Shown: in pieces, positions 1-7,115 of the stretch
How the letters are laid out: the number at the start of each line of letters is the position of its first letter
Position numbering within the stretch: the stretch's first letter is position 1
Assembly: GCA_903832105.1 (NCBI GenBank)
Contig: CAILAO010000514.1
Coordinates: forward strand, 1-9,847
Length of the DNA: 9,847 nucleotides
DNA from: an uncultured Pseudomonadota bacterium
GTDB taxonomy: Bacteria > Bdellovibrionota_B > Oligoflexia > Oligoflexales > CAILAO01
Direction: 5' to 3'
Position numbers and translations under genes: made by a program
The notes under the pieces: model-generated
Database searches by the model: none
The model's input: the letters and a program-made list of their open reading frames with translations, nothing else
Told to the model about the DNA's origin: nothing

Positions 1-1186
1 AATGGCCGACCATGGAAGCAAGACCCGAGCATAGGGCTCCGCACAGAGCCGCTACGCTTCCCCCGCCAGGAGCCATCGAGTCCGACGAAAGCTCGTCGGC
101 AAAAGCGGTAACTGTCATTGATGCGAGTTTTCTGTTTTTTCGATCGATAGCGTACTCGACAATTTTTTTATCCATATCAAATTTGCAGATTTCATTCAGT
201 CCAAGAGATCTCACGGCGATGTCAATGACAAATCGTTCCGGAAATCCGCCGGATTTTCCCATGCGTTCGAGATAGAATTTGCCTGCTTCCAACATGGCAT
301 CTTTCGGGATGAGTCCCACAAGTTCACTACCGGTGACGACAAGGCCGATTTTTTCGGCTTGTTTTCGACATTCTTCGACGGCGGCGTGAGGGGGGGTGAT
401 TTTATAATTTTCGAGGTTCATTGAGATCTGTGCCATCCCATACTGTTCGATGTACCAACCCACGGCTTTTACGTTTTTGAGTGTCCCAGCGACCTTGACG
501 GTAGTCCCTGAAGCATCTTTTACAATATTGCCTTTTTCGTCGCGCTTGGCACGACCTCCTTCCCTGATATTCAGGGCTATTTCATTAGCGAGTTTTTTAT
601 CGGTTGTATTAAGGTTGACGTTCCAAGCTATAAGAAAATCCCTTGCGCCGATAACCGTGGCGCCTGTTCTGGCTACTTTGGCGGAAAACTGAGAAGGACC
701 AAAGTCAGGTTTCCATTCAGAGTGTCTTAACTTTTCCTCAAGACCCTCGTATTCCCCTTTACGAATATTCGCGAGATTTTTTCGTTCGGGCGTCGATGCG
801 CTGTATCCGTATAAAAAGACAGGGATACCAAGCTCTTCACCAACTCGCTTGCCAAGAATTTTTGAGTATTCAACACATTCATCCATAGATGTTTCAGCGA
901 CAGGAATAATGGGGCAAACATCAGTCGCGCCCATGCGGGGGTGTGCGCCTGCATGGGCTGACATGTCTATCAATTCGGAAGCTTTTTTGATCGCTTGAAA
1001 AGCTGCCTCTATAACACACTGAGGTTCTCCCACAAACGTAAAGACCGTGCGGTTTGTATCAGCACCAGGATCGACATCAAGAAGCGTGACTCCCTCGACT
1101 TTATGAACGACATCTTTAATAGCGCCCAATGCCGATTGATTTCGACCTTCAGAAAAATTCGGTACACATTCAACAATCTTTGGCAT
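1..1186 (-). CDS. ftcD: Glutamate formimidoyltransferase / formimidoyl-THF cyclodeaminase (bifunctional, 3' part cut off by window edge)
   Basis: 395 codons are visible and the frame is still open at base 1, so the gene is partial. FTCD enzymes move the formimino group from formiminoglutamate (histidine breakdown) to tetrahydrofolate, then deaminate it to 5,10-methenyl-THF; they are cytosolic. Residues 1 to about 330 match the formiminotransferase N- and C-subdomains: it opens MPKIVECVPNFSEGR and has HAGAHPRMGATDVCP at 78-92, where His82 aligns with the catalytic His of mammalian FTCD. From about residue 354 the cyclodeaminase domain begins (TVTAFADELSSDSMAPGGGS), so this is the fused animal-like architecture. 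The ATG at 1186-1184 has an AGGAGG ribosome-binding site at 1195-1200, 8 bases upstream. It is the last visible gene of the minus-strand operon, 29 bases after the nucleoside transporter. No other hut gene is visible. A formiminoglycine-using relative is possible. The family call is sure; the substrate is inferred. Confidence 0.95.
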   Translation of the reverse strand, partial: MPKIVECVPNFSEGRNQSALGAIKDVVHKVEGVTLLDVDPGADTNRTVFTFVGEPQCVIEAAFQAIKKASELIDMSAHAGAHPRMGATDVCPIIPVAETSMDECVEYSKILGKRVGEELGIPVFLYGYSASTPERKNLANIRKGEYEGLEEKLRHSEWKPDFGPSQFSAKVARTGATVIGARDFLIAWNVNLNTTDKKLANEIALNIREGGRAKRDEKGNIVKDASGTTVKVAGTLKNVKAVGWYIEQYGMAQISMNLENYKITPPHAAVEECRKQAEKIGLVVTGSELVGLIPKDAMLEAGKFYLERMGKSGGFPERFVIDIAVRSLGLNEICKFDMDKKIVEYAIDRKNRKLASMTVTAFADELSSDSMAPGGGSVAALCGALCSGLASMVGH

Positions 1187-1215
1187 AAAAACATCCTCCT
1201 TGCTTAAAGGCTTTC

Positions 1216-2421
1216 TTACAACAATATGCCTGCAATGCAGGCGGTCATATAAGAGGCTAGTAAGCCTCCTATCATGGAATAAAGTCCGAGTTTTGCAAAG
1301 TCAGCTTTACGCGTCGGCTCAAGTGATCCTATACCACCAATTTGGATGGCTATGGATCCAAAGTTTGCGAAGCCACAAAGGGCGTAGATCACAATATCTG
1401 CTGAACGTTGCGTGATTTCATGATTTTTGATCAAATCCTCAAGATGGATATAGGCCAGAAACTCGTTAATGACTATGCGCTCCCCAAGGAGTCTCCCGAT
1501 TTTAAAGCAATCTTCCCAGGGAATACCCATAACGAAGGCAAATGGCATAGAAATGTAACCCAAGATATCTTCAACGGTTAATGTAAACCCGACAAGTCCC
1601 GTTAAACCACCAAGGAGCTTATTGGCTAAAGCTATGAGGGCGATGAAAGCGATGAGCATGGCTGCAACATTAGCTGCAAGTTTTAGTCCTTCTGCAGCAC
1701 CGCGACAAGCGGCATCGATAGCATTTTGATCGTCGAGTTTGAGAGAAATATTGACAGTTCCGCGTGTGACGGAGCTTTCTTCCTCCGGAAACAAGATTTT
1801 GGAGATAAGAATAGCTGCTGGAGCGGACATAATCGAAGCGGCAAGGAGATGCCCGGCTGAGATGCCAAAGCCAACGTATGCTGCCATGACACCACCCGCG
1901 ACAGTCGCCATACCTCCTGTCATCATGCAAAGGATTTCGGAGCGTGTCATAGTTGCAATATAGGGTTTGATGAGAAGAGGTGCTTCGGTCTGTCCCATGA
2001 AAATGTTTGCGGCGGCAGAAAGGCTTTCCGAGCCTGAAGAGCCCATGATTTTGTACATAATCCAAGCCATAGCCTGCACCACTTTTTGGAGAATTCCCCA
2101 GTAAAAAAGCAGTGCCGAAATCGATGAGACAAAAATGATGGTTGGAAGAACCTTAAACGCAAAAAAATGTTCGTAAAAATTGTCACCGAAAACGAATTTT
2201 GCACCGACATCGGATAGAGCGACCACCCCTTCGATAGCATCTTTAGCGGCAGTGAAGAAGCACTTGCCAACAGAAGTGTTCAGTACGAAATATGCGAGGG
2301 CAAACTGGAGAAAAAGTCCTCCAATAATCGCCCGCCAGGGTGGTTTGCGTCGATTGTTTGATAGAAGCCAGGCGACAAACATCATGAAGAAGAGACCAAA
2401 AACGCTTATCAATCTTTCCAT
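1216..2421 (-). CDS. Concentrative nucleoside transporter (CNT / NupC family)
   Basis: The product has 401 residues, the usual length of NupC-type carriers, which import nucleosides across the inner membrane with H+ or Na+. It is highly hydrophobic and has the family order: an N-terminal membrane segment at about 4-20, the gate region around 95-120, then SGSESLSAAANIFMGQTEAP at 129-148. Residues matching the nucleoside site of Vibrio cholerae CNT (numbering from memory) are present: Q144, T145 and E146 in GQTEAP, N319-E320 in the second half, and F351, N353 and S356 in GFANFGSIAIQIGG. The ion preference cannot be read safely. The ATG at 2421 lies 27 bases after the upstream transporter stop; the best Shine-Dalgarno-like stretch (AGGAAAGG) is somewhat far from it, so the start is less certain than the gene. 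ftcD follows 29 bases downstream. The pairing suggests use of imported purine or pyrimidine nucleosides, but the link is inference. Confidence 0.95.
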   Translation of the reverse strand: MERLISVFGLFFMMFVAWLLSNNRRKPPWRAIIGGLFLQFALAYFVLNTSVGKCFFTAAKDAIEGVVALSDVGAKFVFGDNFYEHFFAFKVLPTIIFVSSISALLFYWGILQKVVQAMAWIMYKIMGSSGSESLSAAANIFMGQTEAPLLIKPYIATMTRSEILCMMTGGMATVAGGVMAAYVGFGISAGHLLAASIMSAPAAILISKILFPEEESSVTRGTVNISLKLDDQNAIDAACRGAAEGLKLAANVAAMLIAFIALIALANKLLGGLTGLVGFTLTVEDILGYISMPFAFVMGIPWEDCFKIGRLLGERIVINEFLAYIHLEDLIKNHEITQRSADIVIYALCGFANFGSIAIQIGGIGSLEPTRKADFAKLGLYSMIGGLLASYMTACIAGILL

Positions 2422-2448
2422 AAGGGAGCAAAAACCTTTCCTAAATAC

Positions 2449-3381
2449 TCACGTAAGTTTACACCCCTGTTCACAGGCTTGATGACAATGTTCATCATCG
2501 CAGGGTTCGATATGAATGATGACGTTGGCATCCGGGAATCTTGCCTTGATCATCTTTTCGAGTTGCTCAGTGATAGCATGCGAGTCTTCAACAGACATGG
2601 CGCTTTCGACGGCTAGGTGAAACTCAATAAAGCGAGAGGGACCGGACTTTCTTGTTTTTAATGAGTGACAGCTTTTGATGTTTGGATAGGTATCAAAGAC
2701 ATTCGATTTGAGCCAATGAAGTTCTTCAGGGGGAAGGCTTTCATCAAGCAAGTCTTTGGTCGCCTTGACGGTAAGTTCGTAAGCAGCTCTAATAATCAGC
2801 AGAGCGACGGCCAGTGCTGCCACGGGATCAAGCCAACTAAGATCGACTGCTGGAAAGAACGCACTGCCAAACCACATTAGTCCCAGGCCCACCATGACAC
2901 CAAGAGAGGTATAAACATCGGTTCGGAGGTGCCAAGCATCGGCTTCCAGCGCGACGGAATCCGTGGCATGGCTAACCTTGAACAGATACTGCGATACGAA
3001 AAAATTGAGAACAGACGAAATAAACATCACTCCCACGCCCCAACTGGCTGACTCGATGACGTGAGGAGAAATGAGTTTTTTCACAGACTCGAAAATAATC
3101 CAGCCAGCAGCGATAAAAATGAGAATGGCTTCCACCGCTCCGGAAATGTTCTCTATTTTTCCGTGCCCGAACGGGTGTTCCCGATCAGCGGGTTTTCCCG
3201 AGGTCTTGACTGCGTAGAGTGCGATAAGCGAAGCAACAAGATCGATCGCCGAGTGCAAGGCTTCGGAAAGAACCGAGATGGAGCCGATTGAGATTCCAAC
3301 CCCGATCTTAGATATAGTCAGCGTGACATTTGATGCAACAGAAAGAGATGCCGCAAAAACTTTATCTTTACTTTTGTCCAA
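2449..3381 (-). CDS. Cation diffusion facilitator (CDF) family divalent metal transporter
   Basis: This 310-residue inner-membrane antiporter belongs to the CDF family, which exports Zn2+, Fe2+, Mn2+, Cd2+ or Co2+ in exchange for protons. About six membrane segments fill residues 8-205, followed by a cytosolic metal-sensing domain to about 292. The transport-site pairs are H43xxxD47 in EALHSAIDL and H151xxxD155 in AWHLRTDVYTS; HPFGHGKIE at 69-77 is also typical. The HxxxD/HxxxD pattern is the one seen in many Zn-type members, so Zn is plausible, but specificity is not proven. The C-terminus ends in a Cys/His-rich tail (C294, H298, C299, H300, C303, C307). The start is a TTG at 3381-3379; GGGAG at 3390-3394 lies 8 bases upstream, which supports it. 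It sits 26 bases after the 88-residue gene and 27 before the nucleoside transporter, inside the same operon. Confidence 0.93.
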   Translation of the reverse strand: MDKSKDKVFAASLSVASNVTLTISKIGVGISIGSISVLSEALHSAIDLVASLIALYAVKTSGKPADREHPFGHGKIENISGAVEAILIFIAAGWIIFESVKKLISPHVIESASWGVGVMFISSVLNFFVSQYLFKVSHATDSVALEADAWHLRTDVYTSLGVMVGLGLMWFGSAFFPAVDLSWLDPVAALAVALLIIRAAYELTVKATKDLLDESLPPEELHWLKSNVFDTYPNIKSCHSLKTRKSGPSRFIEFHLAVESAMSVEDSHAITEQLEKMIKARFPDANVIIHIEPCDDEHCHQACEQGCKLT

Positions 3382-3407
3382 GAAAAATGCTCCCGTATGA
3401 TAGCTGA

Positions 3408-3674
3408 CTAGTGTGCAGAATTGTACCAGCCCTCTTCGACACGCTTTTCGTGAATAGCGACCCAGGCTTTGCCAGAAAACAATTTGCCGATTTTTGACAA
3501 CTCGGCGTCTTCAAAGGCACCTTCCGCTCTGATGATGATGTTGAGCTGATCAACCTCATGAGATTTTTGAGTGAGATTTTCAAGATCATTCCTGGCATCA
3601 TTTAAAGAGTCATAGAAAGAAATGCCGTAACGTCGGGGAGGCTTTTTACCCTGTGATTTTACTTGTTCGGACAT
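3408..3674 (-). CDS. Uncharacterised 88-residue protein in the glyS-pfp operon
   Basis: I do not recognise this family. The protein is small and soluble, with no signal peptide or membrane segment. The N-terminal 15 residues are Lys/Arg/Pro-rich (GKKPPRR) and look disordered. A compact predicted alpha/beta body follows: GISFYDSLNDARNDLENL (likely a helix at about 20-36), a beta-like QLNIIIRAEG at 43-52, an acidic turn FEDAELSKIGKLF at 54-66, then AWVAIHEKRVEEGWYN at 70-85 with several aromatic and charged residues. There are no Cys and no obvious catalytic motif. It is judged real because it fills the gap between two certain operon genes (36 bases after the phosphofructokinase, 26 before the CDF gene) and has GAGG at 3685-3688, 10 bases before its ATG. 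A regulatory or accessory role for a neighbour is possible but unsupported. Confidence 0.78.
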   Translation of the reverse strand: MSEQVKSQGKKPPRRYGISFYDSLNDARNDLENLTQKSHEVDQLNIIIRAEGAFEDAELSKIGKLFSGKAWVAIHEKRVEEGWYNSAH

Positions 3675-3710
3675 GAAATATATACCTCAGTTCATTAAAG
3701 GTCTAAAAAA

Positions 3711-5408
3711 CTAGCGATCCTCTGTGGTCTCTAAAGTCACAGAAATTGGTGGTAAATCAGAGACTTCCGGTGGGCCGAAATATTGGATGGCTCCAGGGAA
3801 TCTAAAGTCATCTTCTAACGCCCATTTTTCCCGTTCGTGGGCAAAGAGAAGGAAAGGACTTCCGTCAAGAGAAACGAGACTTTTTTTGATCACAGGCTTC
3901 TGTTTTCCGTGGCGAGATTCTAGATTCATCATGCCGGTTAGCGGCACACCCAACGCTTCCCATTGATCTCGATTTTTTGCAAGATTTTTTACGACTGTCA
4001 TATAACCATTGGCCTTGGCGAGGATGAGGGCGACGGCAGTGCGGCCGAGGCTATAAGAATAGTCGGTGTCGAAGTTGGTGGGTGCTGCGCAGCGGCCTTC
4101 GTATCCCAAGAAGTGGCGTTGATATGCAAATTTTCCTTTGTAACGTCCCTCAGCTTTTTGCTCGCCGAGATATGTTTCTAGCATTTCAATGATAAGTTTT
4201 TCAGTCTCAATTTGAGAGACCTGGACGTTTCCATGAGGATCACGGTCCATGAGGAGTTGGCGTTGAATATCAATGGGTAGGCCCGAGAAGGTGTACGAAC
4301 TGTCTCGAGAAAGCTTTTGGTTGATGTACTCGCTTTGCTCGGTGAAACCGCGAAGAGTGTTGACGTATTCATGGTGTTCAGCGAGAACATGGTTAAGTTC
4401 TTGGAGCAAGGTTTTTACTTCTGGTAAAAATTCTATAAGCCCCTCGGGTAACAAAATAACCCCGAAATTTTTTCCGAGATCCGCGCGTTTAATGACGATT
4501 TTACCGATATCTTCGACCAATTCACGAATCGTGACTTTCCGGTGAGCAAGTTCTTCTGAAATAAGGGCCACGTTTGGGTGCGTCTGGAGCGCGGCTTCCA
4601 AGGTTATATGGCTCGCGGCACGGCCCATGAGACGAATGAAATGATAGTATTTCTTAGCAGAAAGAGAGTCTTTGGCTATGTTTCCAATGAGTTCAGAATA
4701 AACCTTACTTGCAGTATCGAAGCCGAATGAAATGTCGACAAATTTGTTCTTAAGATCACCGTCAATGGTTTTGGGAACACCGATAACGAGTACAGGGCTT
4801 CCTCTGGAATTTAGGTGCTCTGCAAGCATGGCTGCGTTGGTGTTCGAGTCGTCGCCGCCGATGATGATTAAGGCATCGATTTTATTTTTCTCCAAGATTT
4901 CCTGGCATCGTGCAATGTCCTCGGGCTTTTCAATTTTGGTACGCCCGGAGCCGAGAATGTCAAAGCCTCCCGTATTGCGATAGGCGTTAATGATGTCTTC
5001 AGAAAGAGTTTTTTTCTGATCATTAAGAATGCCCGAAGGTCCACCCAAAAAACCAATAAGCTCTGACGAAGGGGAGACGCTGCGAAGGGCATCAAAAATT
5101 CCCGCAATGACGTCGTGTCCGCCTGGGGCTTGCCCACCTGAGAGAACAACGCTCGCGCGAATAGGCTTTCGGTCCTGTTTGGAACCGCTTCCTTTAGCGG
5201 AAAGATGAATAACAGGCTTACCATAGGTTTTCTTAAAAACTTCTTTAAGAACGGTTTTTTGTGTGGAGTCAACATCAGGCTCTAGAGAGGTTACATCGGG
5301 AACTGCAGTGATGAGCGCGATATCCTTCAAATTGGAAGGGACCCTCGGTTTATACTGAAAACGAAACTTTTGCAGGGGTGACATTCCTTTGATTAGATCT
5401 GCAGGCAT
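3711..5408 (-). CDS. pfp: Diphosphate--fructose-6-phosphate 1-phosphotransferase (PPi-dependent phosphofructokinase, long beta-type)
   Basis: This 565-residue cytosolic enzyme interconverts fructose 6-phosphate and fructose 1,6-bisphosphate using PPi/Pi, so it works in both glycolysis and gluconeogenesis. The length fits the long plant-beta/spirochaete/chlamydial clade (about 550 residues) rather than the 320-residue ATP enzyme. Motifs in order: SGGQAPGGHD at 90-99 (phosphate loop), GGDDSNTNA at 184-192, where the second Asp (D187) in place of Gly marks PPi use, PKTIDGDL at 212-219 with likely catalytic D216, MGRAASH at 261-267 (sugar phosphate), and GYEGRCAAPTNFD at 435-447. Nothing is missing. 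The ATG at 5408 lies only 2 bases after the glyS stop, and its GGAG (5414-5417) lies at the end of glyS with the stop codon in the spacer, so translation is probably coupled. The 88-residue gene follows 36 bases later. Confidence 0.96.
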   Translation of the reverse strand: MPADLIKGMSPLQKFRFQYKPRVPSNLKDIALITAVPDVTSLEPDVDSTQKTVLKEVFKKTYGKPVIHLSAKGSGSKQDRKPIRASVVLSGGQAPGGHDVIAGIFDALRSVSPSSELIGFLGGPSGILNDQKKTLSEDIINAYRNTGGFDILGSGRTKIEKPEDIARCQEILEKNKIDALIIIGGDDSNTNAAMLAEHLNSRGSPVLVIGVPKTIDGDLKNKFVDISFGFDTASKVYSELIGNIAKDSLSAKKYYHFIRLMGRAASHITLEAALQTHPNVALISEELAHRKVTIRELVEDIGKIVIKRADLGKNFGVILLPEGLIEFLPEVKTLLQELNHVLAEHHEYVNTLRGFTEQSEYINQKLSRDSSYTFSGLPIDIQRQLLMDRDPHGNVQVSQIETEKLIIEMLETYLGEQKAEGRYKGKFAYQRHFLGYEGRCAAPTNFDTDYSYSLGRTAVALILAKANGYMTVVKNLAKNRDQWEALGVPLTGMMNLESRHGKQKPVIKKSLVSLDGSPFLLFAHEREKWALEDDFRFPGAIQYFGPPEVSDLPPISVTLETTEDR

Positions 5409-5410
5409 AA

Positions 5411-6940
5411 CTACTCCAATCGTTGTTTGATAGTATTGATCGCTTCAGAAATAGGAATTCGAATCTGTTCGCATGTATCGCGATTTCTGATGGTGACCGT
5501 ATTATCCGAAAGTGTCTGGTTATCTATTGTTAGACAATAGGGAGTACCGATCTCATCATGCTTGGCATAACGTTTGCCAATAGACTGTTGCATGTCATAG
5601 CTGATATTGATGCCAGCTTTCCTAAACTCCAGAGCGATCTCAGAGGCTTTTTCAGGTTGACCATCTTTTTTAACAAGTGGAAGAATAGCCGCCTTATAGG
5701 GGGCAAGGCGTGGGTGGAGTTTTAAAAGAACGCGCGTCTTTTGGCCGCCTTCGTGATCGACTCCCGATTCCTCCCTATACGCATCACAGAGGATCATAAG
5801 AACAGATCTTGTGAGTCCAGCGGCTGGTTCAACGACATAGGGGGTATAACGCCAACCTGGTTTTCCCGTTTCCGGATCATTTTTCTGTTGATCGAAGTAG
5901 GTTAGTTTTACGCCTGCATGTTTCGAATGTTGGATGAGGTCATAGCTTGTTCTCGACGCAATGCCTTCAAGTTCATCCCATCCCCAAGGGAAGAGATATT
6001 CAATGTCATAGGTATCGTCTGAATAGTGGGCGAGCTCCGCTTTGTCGTGTTGTCTTACCCTGAAGGAAGCGGGAGTATTGGCATATTTCTTATACCAATT
6101 AAGTCTTGCGTCCCTCCAATGGGGGAGCCAGGTTGTTTGGGTGCCAGGCTCGATAAAGAACTCCATTTCCATCTGTTCAAACTCGCAAGAGCGGAAAATG
6201 AAGTGTTCGGTAACGATTTCATTTCGAAAGGACTTCCCCATTTGGGCGATTCCGAAAGGAATTTTCATGGACATTGACTGCTGGACGTTCAGAAACTGCA
6301 CAAACATGGCTTGTGCCGTTTCCGGTCGCAGGTAAACAGCAGACGAACGGATGTGTTCCTCAAGTTTGGCGCGAAATTCTTCAAAAGAAAGCCCTTTGCC
6401 ATAAAGCTCCCTCGCGCCTTCGGTGAGAGGATCGACGGGGCCAAGATTTGTTTTAAACATCAAATTGAACTGTCGTTCGGAGCTAAGGTTAGAGGCGCCG
6501 CAAACTGGACAGACATAACCAGCTTTAGAGACCTCGCCCTTTAATTTTGCGCCCCCAGCTTTACCGCCTTGTACGTACTCGATTGGGGTCCCTGGGGCTT
6601 TTTTGGGGGCTTTGTCGGCACGGAAGCGCTCTTTACAGTTGAGACAATCGACAAGGGGATCCGAGAATCCAGCGAGGTGCCCGGAGGCCTCCCAGACCTT
6701 TGGGTGCATCATGATTGAAGCATCGATGCCGACGACATCGTCCCTCTCGATTACAACGCTACGCCACCACTCGTTTGAGATGTTTCTCTTGAGTTCGACG
6801 CCAAGGGGACCGTAATCATAGGCAGACTTCAGTCCACCATAGATTTCACTACTTTGAAAAATGAACCCCCTTCGCTTGCAAAGAGAGACTATTTTGTTCA
6901 TGAGATCTTGGGATTGTTCGGGTTGCTCGGGGTGGGTCAT
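5411..6940 (-). CDS. glyS: Glycyl-tRNA synthetase, single-chain homodimeric (eukaryote/archaea-like) type
   Basis: This 509-residue class II aminoacyl-tRNA synthetase charges tRNA-Gly with glycine, releasing AMP and PPi. It is the alpha2 type (about 500 residues), not the alpha2beta2 GlyQ/GlyS type of most Proteobacteria. Visible parts: the N-terminal catalytic core with FIFQSSEIYGG and YDYGPLGVELKRN (motif 1 region, 27-53), an insertion with two Cys pairs, C99xxC102 and C144xxC147, that should form a zinc ribbon, YLRPETAQAMF at 203-213, motif 2 GKSFRNEI at 235-242 with FRSCEFEQMEMEFF, and motif 3 EPAAGLTRSVL at 371-381. The C-terminal anticodon-binding domain runs from about 405 (LKLHPRLAPYKAAILPL) to the end. 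The ATG at 6940 has AAGGA at 6947-6951, 6 bases upstream. It is the first gene of the minus-strand operon and overlaps the signals of the following phosphofructokinase gene. A short gene symbol is conventional; glyQS is used by some annotators. Confidence 0.97.
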   Translation of the reverse strand: MTHPEQPEQSQDLMNKIVSLCKRRGFIFQSSEIYGGLKSAYDYGPLGVELKRNISNEWWRSVVIERDDVVGIDASIMMHPKVWEASGHLAGFSDPLVDCLNCKERFRADKAPKKAPGTPIEYVQGGKAGGAKLKGEVSKAGYVCPVCGASNLSSERQFNLMFKTNLGPVDPLTEGARELYGKGLSFEEFRAKLEEHIRSSAVYLRPETAQAMFVQFLNVQQSMSMKIPFGIAQMGKSFRNEIVTEHFIFRSCEFEQMEMEFFIEPGTQTTWLPHWRDARLNWYKKYANTPASFRVRQHDKAELAHYSDDTYDIEYLFPWGWDELEGIASRTSYDLIQHSKHAGVKLTYFDQQKNDPETGKPGWRYTPYVVEPAAGLTRSVLMILCDAYREESGVDHEGGQKTRVLLKLHPRLAPYKAAILPLVKKDGQPEKASEIALEFRKAGINISYDMQQSIGKRYAKHDEIGTPYCLTIDNQTLSDNTVTIRNRDTCEQIRIPISEAINTIKQRLE

Positions 6941-6967
6941 GGCTTGTCCTTAATGAAGTCAGATTTT

Positions 6968-6989
6968 AAAGTGAGATCCACTTTTTTTT
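6968..6989. other. Small hairpin in the glyS leader / divergent intergenic region
   Basis: AAAGTG (6968-6973) and CACTTT (6979-6984) form a 6-base-pair stem with a 5-base loop, and on the plus strand the T-run continues to 6989. The plus-strand form resembles a weak Rho-independent terminator, but no gene reads into it from the left on that strand. On the minus strand it would lie in the glyS leader, 28 bases before the ATG. The stem is A/T-rich and short, so its function is uncertain. No T-box features (stem I, GGUGGNACCGCG-like box) were seen. Confidence 0.3.
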
Positions 6990-7033
6990 AAACAAAATAA
7001 CTGATTTATACTCGATCTCAAAATGTTTCCTTA

Positions 7034-7062
7034 TTGTCAATCGGCATTTTCTGACATATAGC
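7034..7062 (+). promoter_or_regulatory. Sigma70-like promoter for the Rsm22-family gene
   Basis: TTGTCA at 7034-7039 (one mismatch to TTGACA) and TATAGC at 7057-7062 (TATA matching the consensus) are separated by exactly 17 bases. Transcription would start near 7069, about 47 bases before the chosen ATG at 7116. This placement also argues against the in-frame GTG at 7068 as start. TGTCA (7035-7039) and TGACA (7052-7056) form an inverted repeat around the spacer, which might bind a regulator. The divergent glyS promoter must also lie in this region; a TATAAAT on the minus strand at 7004-7010 is the best -10 candidate, but no well-spaced -35 was found for it. Confidence 0.55.
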
Positions 7063-7115
7063 TCGCCGTGGGCGCATTTTTACTAGCGGTAAGTTCGCAA
7101 GCCAAAGGAAGGGTG

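Larger units (their letters stand above)
1..6940 (-). other. Probable six-gene operon glyS-pfp-88aa-CDF-CNT-ftcD
   Basis: Six consecutive genes share the minus strand with gaps of 2, 36, 26, 27 and 29 bases and no terminator-like hairpin with a T-run between them. This strongly suggests a single transcript starting upstream of 6940 and continuing past base 1. The end of the operon is outside the window, and internal promoters cannot be excluded. Confidence 0.8.

Noticed and set aside
1670..2065. 131-codon ORF within the nucleoside transporter gene
   Set aside because: It is a frame-shifted shadow; the protein is rich in Cys, Arg and His and lacks any domain signal.
4868..5275. 135-codon ORF on the minus strand inside pfp
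   Set aside because: It is an out-of-frame shadow of the phosphofructokinase gene, whose motifs are all intact in the other frame.
6941..7067. T-box or other riboswitch in front of glyS
   Set aside because: The leader is short and only a weak 6-base-pair hairpin was found; no conserved T-box elements were seen.
7068..7115. In-frame GTG start extending the Rsm22-family protein by 16 residues
   Set aside because: It has no ribosome-binding site and coincides with the predicted transcription start; the ATG at 7116 has a well-spaced site.
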